A DNA stretch of 64,000 nucleotides from Actinacidiphila yeochonensis CN732 (GTDB lineage Bacteria; Actinomycetota; Actinomycetes; Streptomycetales; Streptomycetaceae), in the NCBI RefSeq assembly GCF_000745345.1, contig NZ_JQNR01000005.1:1178001-1242000 (forward strand). The letters run 5' to 3'. The position numbers were made by a program, and so were the translations under genes. The notes under the pieces were generated by a model. The model was not told the DNA's origin. It searched no databases and worked only from the letters and a program-made list of their open reading frames with translations. Numbering within the stretch: position 1 is the stretch's first letter; each line of letters opens with the position of its first letter. Below, in pieces: positions 17,369 to 25,454 of this stretch.

Positions 17369-17381
17369 GGCCCTTCCGGGG

Positions 17382-18650
17382 TCAGTGCTTCAGGGGCGCG
17401 TACGAGGACGGCCTGAGCGTCTTGGTGAGGTCCACGAAGCCCGGCTGGTACTGCACCAGCCGCCCGTTGCTCACCTCCTGGTACACCACCTTGGTGTTGA
17501 CCATCCGCGAGTGCTCCGGGATGCCCAGCAGGTCGCTGTCGGTCCAGCCCAGGGGCGGGGTCAGGCCGCCCGTGGACAGCCCGGTGGTGGCGCTCATCGC
17601 GCGGCGCACGCTTTCGGCGGTGACCTTCACCTTGGTGCCCATGGCGGCCGCCACCTTCGTGAACACCTGGTAGGCGATCCAGGTCGTCTGCACCCCGGGG
17701 TCGGCCACGTCGATGGCGTCGTCGTCGAAGGCGTACTTGTTGACCACCGACTTCATCTCGTTCCACACGGGGGACGAGGTCGGCGGGTACCAGCTGGTGA
17801 TCCTGGTGCCTTCCAGGGGGCTCTTCGCCCCGCCGCTCGCGTCGATCACCGACTGCTGCACGCTGCCGATCACCGACGACAGCTGCACCTTCGGCTGCTT
17901 GTCGCCGACCCGCCGCAGAGCGTCGAAGAAGGTGCTGGTGTGCTCGCCCAGCACCGCCGACACGCAGGTGGAGTGGAGGTCGTCGCCGACCGCCTGGGTG
18001 GCCACCGCGGTGTAGTCGGTCGAGTTGTCCTTGGCCAGCATGTCGTCGACGTCCGGCTTGCCCGCCGCGTTCAGCCCCTCGTCGAGGAAGATCGGGAACT
18101 GGTCGCCGGTGATGGAGTCGGGCCGGACCAGCCGCACCCGCTTGCACGTCTGCGCCAGTTGCAGCCCGCTGCCGGCCAGCAGCGCGGGAAGGCCGCCGTT
18201 GATCGGGAAGGACATCAGGCTCTGGAACTCGTCCTCGGTGATGCCGTACCCGCCGATGTAGGGGATGTCGTCGGCTTCGAGGGCGGAGATGAAGCTGCTG
18301 CCCTCCTCGCTGTACGAGCCGACGACCGCCACCGCGCCCGCGTCCGACGCCTGCTTCTCGCACGTGGTGACACCGACGGGGTCGTCGTGCTCGTTACAGG
18401 TGAGCACCTTCAGCTTGCGGCCGTTGATGCCGCCCTCGGCGTTGACGTACGCCTCGATCGCCTTGGCCATGGCCGGCATACCGGGCATGTTCGTGGCGTC
18501 GGTGTCCTCGGGGGCCCAGGTCATCACCACGATCGGCCCGGACGAGCCCCCCGACGTCCCTGGAACCACGCCGCACCCGCTGACCAGCGCGGACGCAGCC
18601 AGCAGCGGTATTGCGGCACGGCGAACCATGCGCCGGTGTCCAAGGGCCAT
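17382..18650 (-). CDS. ABC-transporter substrate-binding lipoprotein (branched-chain amino-acid type)
   Basis: A 422-residue lipoprotein. The signal peptide RRAAIPLLAASALVSGC ends in a lipobox with acylated Cys. The mature part is a type I periplasmic binding protein of the Leu/Ile/Val family: WAPEDTDATNMPGMPAMAKA, YVNAEGGINGRKL, VAVVGSYSEEGSS, IPYIGGYGITEDEF. No permease or ATPase gene is adjacent, so it either shares a transporter elsewhere or serves as an orphan receptor. ATG 18650 was chosen; ATG 18629 would leave a shorter but still workable signal peptide. Confidence 0.82.
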   Translation of the reverse strand: MALGHRRMVRRAAIPLLAASALVSGCGVVPGTSGGSSGPIVVMTWAPEDTDATNMPGMPAMAKAIEAYVNAEGGINGRKLKVLTCNEHDDPVGVTTCEKQASDAGAVAVVGSYSEEGSSFISALEADDIPYIGGYGITEDEFQSLMSFPINGGLPALLAGSGLQLAQTCKRVRLVRPDSITGDQFPIFLDEGLNAAGKPDVDDMLAKDNSTDYTAVATQAVGDDLHSTCVSAVLGEHTSTFFDALRRVGDKQPKVQLSSVIGSVQQSVIDASGGAKSPLEGTRITSWYPPTSSPVWNEMKSVVNKYAFDDDAIDVADPGVQTTWIAYQVFTKVAAAMGTKVKVTAESVRRAMSATTGLSTGGLTPPLGWTDSDLLGIPEHSRMVNTKVVYQEVSNGRLVQYQPGFVDLTKTLRPSSYAPLKH

Positions 18651-18870
18651 GTGGGGGAAGATTCTCCCCCGGGCCCAACTCCCGGGTATCCGGCCGTCAA
18701 CGGAGGGCCATGTTCGGGTGAATTGCAGGCGTCCCGCCTGTGTGTCCGTGATCACGGAACCGGTTGCCCGGCTGTCGCCCTGCCCTTCCGGGGCGGGGGT
18801 GGCTCCTGATGCGGCGGGTGCCGGTGCGGCGCCGCCCTCGGTCGCGCGGGGCGGCCGGGGTGGCGGTCGC

Positions 18871-18894
18871 GTCGTGTTCCACGTGGAACACGAC
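18871..18894. promoter_or_regulatory. Perfect 24-bp palindrome with parS-like core
   Basis: Bases 18871-18894 are an exact palindrome (half-site GTCGTGTTCCAC). Its inner 16 bases, TGTTCCACGTGGAACA, match the bacterial ParB-binding site consensus TGTTTCACGTGAAACA at 14 of 16 positions, with a symmetric T-to-C/A-to-G change. It lies seven bases past the stop of the minus-strand DUF6458 gene, so a terminator hairpin is the main alternative. Confidence 0.55.
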
Positions 18895-18901
18895 GGGCGG
18901 C

Positions 18902-19141
18902 TCAGTAGCGGCGGTCGCTCGGGTAGTAGCGCTCCTCGACGACGGGCGGCAGGTCGCCGTCCGCGGTCGGCGGGATGCGGCGACGCTTGAAGATGCTCAC
19001 GTACGCGGCCAGGCCGATGATGCCGACGCCCATCATGATCAGGCCGATGAGGTCCATGTTGACGCCCTTGGCATGCCAGTCCGTTGCGAAGGTGATGATC
19101 GCGCCCAGCGCCATCAGGATGATGCAGCCTCCGATGCCCAC
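18902..19141 (-). CDS. DUF6458 small membrane protein
   Basis: A 79-residue protein with two membrane helices (about 5-20 and 29-48; GIGGCIILMALGAIITFA, DLIGLIMMGVGIIGLAAYVS) and a basic-then-acidic cytosolic tail ending EERYYPSDRRY. It matches the actinobacterial DUF6458 family, whose function is not known. It stands alone, and is followed by the 24-bp palindrome at 18871. Confidence 0.85.
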   Translation of the reverse strand: MGIGGCIILMALGAIITFATDWHAKGVNMDLIGLIMMGVGIIGLAAYVSIFKRRRIPPTADGDLPPVVEERYYPSDRRY

Positions 19142-19354
19142 GGTGCCCGCCTCCTCGGCGACTTGACGGTGTGTGGCTTCGGCAGTCGCCTACCCGGGCC
19201 CATGGACCACATGCACCCGCACGTCCGCACCCGCGTCAGTGTCCGCGTCCGCACCCTTGCGTGCCCGCGTCCGAACACGCCGCCGCCCTCCGCGCTTTCG
19301 AGGAGCACGGAGGGCGGCGGCGCGTGGCCGCGGGTGGCGGCGGGGGCGTCCGGC

Positions 19355-20647
19355 TCAGCCGGCCAGGAAGGCGGCGAGCGAGGCGGCCAGCAGGTGCGGG
19401 TCGTCGGCGCCGCACATCTCGCGGGCGGAGTGCATGGACAGGATCGGCACGCCGACGTCCACGGTGGTGATCCCGTGCCGGGCCGCGGTGATCGGGCCGA
19501 TGGTGGTGCCGCAGGGCACGGAGTTGCTGGACACGAAGTGCTGGAACGGCACCCCGGCCCGCTCGCACGCCTCGGCGAAGACAGCCCGGCCGATGGCGTC
19601 GGTGGCGTACCGCTGGTTGACGTTCGTCTTCAGGATGGGCCCGCCGTTGGCGCGCGGGTGGTGGGTGGGGTCGTGCCGCTCGGCGTAGTTCGGGTGGATG
19701 GCGTGGCCGACGTCCGAGGAGACGCACACGCTGCCGGCCAGCGCCCGGTGCAGGTCCTCGGCGGAGCCGCCGCGGGCCAGTACGGACCGCTCCAGCACCC
19801 GGCCGAGCAGGGGGCCCTGCGCACCGGTGTCGGACTGGCTGCCGGTCTCCTCGTGGTCGAAGGCGGCCAGCACCGGGATGGACGGCGACTCGCCCGCGCC
19901 CGCCGCGGCGGCCAGCGCGGCCAGCCCGGCGTGCACCGACAGCAGGTTGTCCAGCCGCGGCGAGGCCAGCAGCTCGCGGTCCCGGCCCAGGTAGGCGGGG
20001 GTCTGCGCCTCGTAGGCCATCAGGTCCCAGCCGAGGACGTCGTCGACGGCCAGCCCGGCCTGCTCGGCCAGGAAGGCGACCAGCTCGCCCTCGTGCGGCT
20101 CGCCCAGGCCCCACACCGGCTGGAGGTGGCGCTGCCGGTCGAGGGTGAGCGCGTCATTGGCCGAGCGGTCGAGGTGGATGGCCAGCTGCGGGACGCGCAG
20201 CATCGGCCGCCCGGTGTCCACCAGGCGGGTCTCGCCGCCGCGCAGCGCCAGCCGCCCGGCCAGGCCGAGGTCGCGGTCGAGCCAGCTGTTGAGCAGCGGG
20301 CCGCCGTAGACCTCCACGGCCACCTGGCGCCAGCCCTGGGCGCCCATGTCGGGCTGGGGCTTCACCCGGAGGTTCGGCGAGTCGGTGTGGGCGCCGACGA
20401 TCCGGAACGGCGTCGTGGGCGTCGCGCCCTCCGGCACGTACCAGGCGATGAGGGCCCCGCCCCGCAGCACGTACCAGCCGCCGGGGCCGCCCTCCCACTG
20501 CTCGGTCTCGGCCGCCGGTCGGAAGCCCGCCTCGGCCAGCCGCTCGGCGCCGGTGGCGGCGGCGTGGTAGGGCGTGGGGGCCCCTTGGACGTAGGCGGCG
20601 AGGTCGTCGGTGTGGCTGCGGTCGAAAGCGGGAGGGTGCGTGCTCAT
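19355..20647 (-). CDS. apeB: M18-family aminopeptidase
   Basis: A 430-residue cytosolic zinc aminopeptidase of the M18 (aspartyl aminopeptidase) family. Metal and catalytic landmarks are in place: VGAHTDSPNLRVKP (first His), SPRLDNLLSVHA (bridging Asp), FDHEETGSQSDTGAQG (Glu-Glu), SSDVGHAIHPNY and the final SMHSAREMCG (last His). Length is right for the family. It trims N-terminal residues from peptides. ATG 20647 begins STHPPAFDRSHTDDLAAY, the normal start. Single gene, with a 242-bp gap to the acyl-CoA dehydrogenase downstream. Confidence 0.92.
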   Translation of the reverse strand: MSTHPPAFDRSHTDDLAAYVQGAPTPYHAAATGAERLAEAGFRPAAETEQWEGGPGGWYVLRGGALIAWYVPEGATPTTPFRIVGAHTDSPNLRVKPQPDMGAQGWRQVAVEVYGGPLLNSWLDRDLGLAGRLALRGGETRLVDTGRPMLRVPQLAIHLDRSANDALTLDRQRHLQPVWGLGEPHEGELVAFLAEQAGLAVDDVLGWDLMAYEAQTPAYLGRDRELLASPRLDNLLSVHAGLAALAAAAGAGESPSIPVLAAFDHEETGSQSDTGAQGPLLGRVLERSVLARGGSAEDLHRALAGSVCVSSDVGHAIHPNYAERHDPTHHPRANGGPILKTNVNQRYATDAIGRAVFAEACERAGVPFQHFVSSNSVPCGTTIGPITAARHGITTVDVGVPILSMHSAREMCGADDPHLLAASLAAFLAG

Positions 20648-20889
20648 GTCCGACACCTTAGTTTCGGGCCCGCCGCCCGGTCGCGCCGCCACCCTGGCCC
20701 CGCCGCCACCCCGCGCCCCAGCAGTGGGTATCCGACCCGGCCGTAGGCCGGACGGCTGACCGCCGGCGGCGGGAGGCCGCTCCGTACACGGCCGCCCCGC
20801 ACGCGGCCGTGCCGCCGCCCCGTGGTGGAGCGGCGGCACGTCAGGCGCGGGCGGGGCGGGGGAGCGGGGCCCCCGGGGCGGGGCCCCGC

Positions 20890-22716
20890 TCAGAAGGCGT
20901 CCTCGGGCACGTCCATGACGTCGAGGTCGACGCCCTCGGCCAGGGCCCGCTCGGTGGCCAGGCCCGGCAGCACGGTGGCGGCGAAGAACCGGGCCGCGGC
21001 GACCTTGCCCGCGTAGAACGCCTTGTCCCGGCCGGAGGCCGTGGCAAGCTTCTCGGCGGCCACCGCCGCGCCGCGCAGCAGCAGGAAGCCGACGACCACG
21101 TCACCGGAGGCCAGCAGCAGCCGCGAGGTGTTCAGACCGACCATGTAGATCGAGCGGACGTCCTGCTCGGTGGCGGCCAGGTCGGTCAGCATGGCGCCGA
21201 CGATCGCCTCCAGGTCGCCGGCGGCCCGCGCCAGCTGCTCGCGGGCGGCGGCCAGCTCCTCGCCGCCGGCGCCGGCGGCGAGGAACTTCCCGATCTCCTC
21301 GCTCATCGCGCCCAGCGCCTGCCCCTGGTCCCGGACGATCTTCCGGAAGAAGAAGTCCTGGCCCTGGATCGCGGTGGTGCCCTCGTAGAGGGTGTCGATC
21401 TTGGCGTCCCGGATGTACTGCTCGATCGGGTAGTCCTGGAGGTACCCGGAGCCGCCGAGCGTTTGGAGCGACTGCGCGAGCTGCTCGTAGGACCTCTCCG
21501 AGCCGTAGCCCTTGACGATCGGCAGCAGCAGGTCGTTCAGGCCGCGCAGCCGGGACGCGTCCTCGCCGGCCGCCTCGGCCGCCTGGATGGAGTCCTGGAC
21601 GCTCGCCGTGTAGAGCACCAGCGCGCGCATGCCCTCGGCGTACGCCTTCTGCGTCATCAGGGAGCGGCGCACGTCCGGGTGGTGGGTGATGGTCACCTTG
21701 GGCGCGGCCTTGTCGGTGAACTGCGCCAGGTCAGGGCCCTGGACGCGCTCCTTGGCGTACTCCAGCGCGTTGAGGTAGCCGGTGGACAGGGTGGCGATGG
21801 CCTTGGTGCCGACCATCATCCGGGCGAACTCGATGATCCGGAACATCTGCCGGATGCCGTCGTGCTTGCCGCCGACCAGCCAGCCGCGGGCCGGGCGGTC
21901 GCCGCCGAAGGTCATCTCGCAGGTGTTGGACGCCTTCAGGCCCATCTTGTGCTCGACGTTGGTGGCGTACACGCCGTTGCGCTCGCCCAGCTCGCCCGTC
22001 TCGTGGTCGAACTCGTACTTCGGCACCAGGAAGAGCGACAGGCCCTTGGTGCCGGGGCCGGCGCCCTCGGGGCGGGCCAGCACGTAGTGGAGGATGTTCT
22101 CGGACAGGTCGTGCTCGCCCGAGGTGATGAAGCGCTTGACGCCCTCGACGTGCCAGCTGCCGTCCGCCTGCTCGACGGCCCTGGTGCGGCCGGCGCCCAC
22201 GTCGGAGCCGGCGTCCGGCTCGGTGAGCACCATGGTGGAGCCCCACCGCCTCTCGACGGCGAGGGCCGCGATCTTCCGCTGCTCCTCGGTGCCCTCCTCG
22301 TACAGGACGCCGGCGAAGGCCGGCCCGGAGGAGTACATCCACAGCGCCGGGTTGGCGCCCAGCACCAGCTCGGCGTAGGACCAGACGAGGGAGCGCGGGG
22401 CCGTGGTGCCGCCGATCTCCTCGGGCAGGCCGAGCCGCCAGTACTCGGCGTCCATGAACGCCTGGTAGCTCTTCCGGAAGGACGCCGGTATCGGGGCGGT
22501 GTGCGTCACCGGGTCGAAGACCGGCGGGTTGCGGTCCGCCTCGGTGAAGGACTCGGCCAGCTCGTTCTCGGCCAGGCGGGCCAGCTCGGCCAGGATCTCG
22601 CGGGCGGTGCCCCCGTCCATGTCGGCGAAGAGGCCGCTGCCGTAGACCTGGTCGCGGCCCAGGACCTCGAAGAGGTTGAACTCGATGTCGCGGAGGTTCG
22701 ACTTGTAGTGGCCCAT
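20890..22716 (-). CDS. Acyl-CoA dehydrogenase (large FadE type)
   Basis: A 608-residue FAD enzyme of fatty-acid beta-oxidation. The N-terminal extension ([20 protein letters not shown]) and C-terminal extra domain are those of the ~600-residue FadE5-like group. Signatures include [33 protein letters not shown] and the catalytic-base region [15 protein letters not shown] (Glu). It oxidises acyl-CoA to trans-2-enoyl-CoA and passes electrons to ETF. Transcribed alone from a short promoter region containing a TACC-N4-GGTA dyad. Confidence 0.92.
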   Translation of the reverse strand: MGHYKSNLRDIEFNLFEVLGRDQVYGSGLFADMDGGTAREILAELARLAENELAESFTEADRNPPVFDPVTHTAPIPASFRKSYQAFMDAEYWRLGLPEEIGGTTAPRSLVWSYAELVLGANPALWMYSSGPAFAGVLYEEGTEEQRKIAALAVERRWGSTMVLTEPDAGSDVGAGRTRAVEQADGSWHVEGVKRFITSGEHDLSENILHYVLARPEGAGPGTKGLSLFLVPKYEFDHETGELGERNGVYATNVEHKMGLKASNTCEMTFGGDRPARGWLVGGKHDGIRQMFRIIEFARMMVGTKAIATLSTGYLNALEYAKERVQGPDLAQFTDKAAPKVTITHHPDVRRSLMTQKAYAEGMRALVLYTASVQDSIQAAEAAGEDASRLRGLNDLLLPIVKGYGSERSYEQLAQSLQTLGGSGYLQDYPIEQYIRDAKIDTLYEGTTAIQGQDFFFRKIVRDQGQALGAMSEEIGKFLAAGAGGEELAAAREQLARAAGDLEAIVGAMLTDLAATEQDVRSIYMVGLNTSRLLLASGDVVVGFLLLRGAAVAAEKLATASGRDKAFYAGKVAAARFFAATVLPGLATERALAEGVDLDVMDVPEDAF

Positions 22717-22806
22717 GGCGGAGGCTCCGTCTCACGGTCGGGGTGCGGGCGTCTGTCGGGGTCAGCGGGACGCGCGCACGTAGGGGGTGCTCACCTGAAA
22801 TGATGC

Positions 22807-22818
22807 TACCCGTCGGTA
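22807..22818. promoter_or_regulatory. TACC-N4-GGTA dyad upstream of acyl-CoA dehydrogenase
   Basis: TACCCGTCGGTA has inverted TACC/GGTA arms and lies about 90 bp before the acyl-CoA dehydrogenase start, in an AT-richer patch. Small dyads of this sort are typical TetR-family operators at fatty-acid catabolism genes. No regulator gene adjoins. Confidence 0.4.
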
Positions 22819-22893
22819 ATAACAAGCAACCCCTGCCGGCCCGATGTGACGCTCTCCTCGCCCCGGAGGTGCGGGCTGGATACGCTGGGCGCC

Positions 22894-23367
22894 GTGTACG
22901 GCTACGAGCAGAGCGGCAATCCCGGAATGGGCGGTCCCATGGGTGGGCAGCCCATGGGCGCGCCCATGGGTGGGGGCTACGAGCAGTCGCCGGCCTACCC
23001 CGAGCCCTCCCCGCCCTCGCTGGCCGACGCGGTGCGGGCCTTCACCACGGGGGCGATGGCCGCGGAGGACTTCCAGGCGATCTTCGCCACGTCCAAGGTG
23101 TACTGCCCCCGGGGCGACAACCCCGGCTTCCTCGCGCTCCACGACACCCAGCAGCCGGTGATCCCGATGTTCACCTCGCTGAAGGAGCTGCGGCGGTACG
23201 CGGGCAAGGAGTCCAAGTACTTCGTCATCACCGGCGCCGAGGTGCTCGACCTGCTGCCGACCGGCTACGGCTTCGTCCTGGACATCGAGGGCCGCCACCG
23301 GATGGTCTTCGACGCGAAGGCCGTCGAGCAGATGGTGGACTTCACCATGCGCCGGATGTACGGCTGA
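22894..23367 (+). CDS. SseB-domain protein
   Basis: A 157-residue protein. The first ~35 residues are Gly/Met/Pro-rich (GMGGPMGGQPMGAPMGGG); the rest is an SseB N-terminal domain (SLADAVRAFTTGAMAAEDFQ, VYCPRGDNPGFLAL, VIPMFTSLKELRRYAGKES, MVFDAKAVEQMVDFTMRRMY). The family is widespread in actinobacteria with no firm function. GTG 22894 lies eight bases after TACGCT (22881-22886), a -10-like element, and has no ribosome site, so the message is probably leaderless. Confidence 0.82.
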   Translation: MYGYEQSGNPGMGGPMGGQPMGAPMGGGYEQSPAYPEPSPPSLADAVRAFTTGAMAAEDFQAIFATSKVYCPRGDNPGFLALHDTQQPVIPMFTSLKELRRYAGKESKYFVITGAEVLDLLPTGYGFVLDIEGRHRMVFDAKAVEQMVDFTMRRMYG

Positions 23368-23672
23368 GCGCCTGACCCGCGGCGCCTGACCTGCGGCGTC
23401 TGACCCGCGGCGCCGCCGCCTCGCGCGCCGCCGCTCCCGACGCCGCCGGCCCGACACCCGCGCCGGCCGGGTTCCACCGCCCGCCCCCGGCGCCGCCCCG
23501 TCCGTGTGCGGCGGTGTCCGGTGGGTCCGGCGTGCGCGGTGCGACCGTTGTGTCCGGAATCGGATAGTACGTGTGGCCTCCGCCACTGCCTCACGTGAGG
23601 GAATCACTACGCCTTGCTAGATGTTCACCGTTCAACTAAATTGGAAGCAGAACATCTCCGAAGGAGGCCGCT
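23368..23672. other. Intergenic: 14-bp triple repeat and pirin promoter
   Basis: A 305-bp gap. The first part has three head-to-tail 14-bp units (GCGCCTGACCCGCG and variants, 23368-23409). The middle is featureless and GC-rich. The last 60 bases hold the pirin promoter. Confidence 0.7.
23614..23642 (+). promoter_or_regulatory. Pirin gene promoter with GTTCA direct repeat
   Basis: TTGCTA (23614-23619) and TAAATT (23637-23642) are 17 bp apart, close to the housekeeping consensus and unusually AT-rich for this genome. The spacer contains GTTCACCGTTCA, a direct repeat of GTTCA suited to a repressor or activator. AAGGAGG (23660) and ATG 23673 follow. Confidence 0.65.
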
Positions 23673-24653
23673 ATGCCTGCCGTGACCGTTGAGAACCCGC
23701 TGACCCTGCCGCGCGTGACCGCGCCCGCCGAGGCCCACCCGCGCCGCGTCCTGTCCGTCTCCACCGCGCCGAGCGGCCTGGAGGGCGAGGGGTTCCCGGT
23801 TCGCCGGGCGTTCGCCGGCATCGACTACCGGCACCTGGACCCGTTCATCCTCATGGACCAGATGGGTGAGGTCGAGTACCAGGCCGGCGAGCCCAAGGGC
23901 ACCCCGTGGCACCCGCACCGCGGGTTCGAGACGGTGACGTACATCATGGACGGCACCTTCATCCACCAGGACAGCCACGGTGGCGGCGGCACCATCACCA
24001 ACGGCGACACCCAGTGGATGACCGCGGGCTCCGGCCTGCTGCACATCGAGACGCCGCCCGAGTCCCTGGTGATGAGCGGCGGCCTCTTCCACGGCCTCCA
24101 GCTGTGGGTGAACCTGCCGAAGTCCGCCAAGATGATCGCGCCGAAGTACCAGGACCTGCGCGCCGGCGGCCTGAAGCTGCTGACCTCCGGCGACGGCGGC
24201 GCGCTGATCCGGCTGATCGCGGGCGACCTCGACGGCCACACCGGCCCCGGCGCCACCCACACCCCGATCACCATGATCCACCTGACGCTGACCGCGGGTG
24301 CCTCGGTCACGCTGCCCTGGCGGCAGGACTTCAACGCGCTCGCCTACGGCCTGGCCGGCAACGGCTTCGCCGGCTCGGAGTCCCGCCCCTTCACGATGGG
24401 CCAGGCGGTCGTCTTCGGCCCCGGCGGCGCGGCCGGCGGTGACTCGCTCACCCTGCGCGCCGACACCGTCCAGGACTCGCGCAGCTCCTCCTTCGAGGTC
24501 GTCCTGCTCGGTGGCCGGCCGATCCGCGAGCCGATGATGCAGTACGGGCCGTTCGTCATGAACACCCACACCGAGCTGGCCCAGGCGTTCGACGACTTCC
24601 AGGCCGGCCGCCTCGGCAGCATCCCGGCCGACTCGCCGCACGGCCGCAACTGA
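23673..24653 (+). CDS. Pirin-family protein
   Basis: A 326-residue pirin with two cupin domains. The iron-site motif in the N-terminal cupin is intact: WHPHRGFETVTYIMDG provides His, His and Glu-region ligands, with a further His in SGLLHIE. The C-terminal part (MNTHTELAQAFDDFQAGRLG) is the standard pirin_C end. Bacterial pirins are redox-responsive iron proteins; some have quercetinase activity and some modulate metabolic enzymes. AAGGAGG precedes ATG 23673. It has a strong promoter of its own and a clear terminator. Confidence 0.92.
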   Translation: MPAVTVENPLTLPRVTAPAEAHPRRVLSVSTAPSGLEGEGFPVRRAFAGIDYRHLDPFILMDQMGEVEYQAGEPKGTPWHPHRGFETVTYIMDGTFIHQDSHGGGGTITNGDTQWMTAGSGLLHIETPPESLVMSGGLFHGLQLWVNLPKSAKMIAPKYQDLRAGGLKLLTSGDGGALIRLIAGDLDGHTGPGATHTPITMIHLTLTAGASVTLPWRQDFNALAYGLAGNGFAGSESRPFTMGQAVVFGPGGAAGGDSLTLRADTVQDSRSSSFEVVLLGGRPIREPMMQYGPFVMNTHTELAQAFDDFQAGRLGSIPADSPHGRN

Positions 24654-24668
24654 CGCCGCGGCAGCCGC

Positions 24669-24701
24669 ACGGCCCCCACCCGGTTTCCGGGTGGGGGCCG
24701 T
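24669..24701 (+). terminator. Hairpin terminator after pirin gene
   Basis: A perfect 15-bp stem (ACGGCCCCCACCCGG and complement) with a TTT loop begins 16 bases after the pirin stop. There is no T-tract, as is common in actinobacterial terminators. Confidence 0.85.
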
Positions 24702-24916
24702 CGTGCGTCCGGCCGCAGCCGCGGCACCGACGTGCGGCGCCCCCGTCGGCCCGCGCCCGTTCGCCTGCCGGGTCGTCCGCCGGCCCGCCCGCCCGCTCGC
24801 CGGCCGGGCGGCACCGGCCCGGGCTGCCGGGGAAGCGCGGGCGCTACGGGTATCGTCACGCGGAGCGCCCGGGTGGTGACGCAGCGCGCCCGGCGGTCGG
24901 ACGAAAGGCGGGCCCG

Positions 24917-25444
24917 GTGGCCGGGAGCACCCTCAGCGCCCCGCAGCCCAGCCCGGGGCGGGTGTCCCGGGAGCGGCTGCTCTTCGGCGGCGTCTACGGG
25001 ACGGTGCTGGCCAGCGCGCTGGCGGCCGCCCTGGAGAACGACAGCGGCTCGCCCAACGCCGGCTACGACGCGCTGTGGATCCTCGTCTCGGCGGTCGCCG
25101 CGGCCGCCGCCCACGGCTACGCGCACGCCGTGGCCCAGTGGAGCGGCGGGAAGTACCAGGGGCGCAGGGTCATGCTGCTCACCCTCCGCTCGGTGGTGGA
25201 GGAGTGGCCGCTGGTCGCCGCGGTGCTGCCCACGGTGGTCGCCCTGCTGGGCGCCTACGCGCACTGGTGGGGTGAGGACCACGCGATCAACATCGCGCTG
25301 GGCGTCAACACCGTCGCCCTCTTCGGCTGGGGCCTGTGGGCCGCCCGGGTGGCCGGCCAGGGCTGGGGCACGGCCTGCCGGGTGGGCTGCACGGACGTGC
25401 TGCTCGGCCTCTTCATCATCGCCGCGAACATCCTGAGCCACTGA
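24917..25444 (+). CDS. Integral membrane protein, unknown function
   Basis: A 175-residue protein with about four membrane helices (near 23-40, 55-72, 98-115 and 125-165), including LLFGGVYGTVLASALAAALE, ALWILVSAVAAAAAHGYAHA and LGVNTVALFGWGLWAARVAG. A His/Tyr-containing stretch (HGYAHAVAQWSGGKYQGRRV) lies between helices 2 and 3. Not a family I can name. GTG 24917 follows GGCGGGCCCG. It converges on the phosphatase gene, ten bases away. Confidence 0.7.
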   Translation: MAGSTLSAPQPSPGRVSRERLLFGGVYGTVLASALAAALENDSGSPNAGYDALWILVSAVAAAAAHGYAHAVAQWSGGKYQGRRVMLLTLRSVVEEWPLVAAVLPTVVALLGAYAHWWGEDHAINIALGVNTVALFGWGLWAARVAGQGWGTACRVGCTDVLLGLFIIAANILSH

Positions 25445-25454
25445 GTGGACCCCC

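Noticed and set aside
23368..23409. Small RNA gene in the triple 14-bp repeat
   Set aside because: No promoter or terminator hairpin fits; simple tandem repetition explains it.
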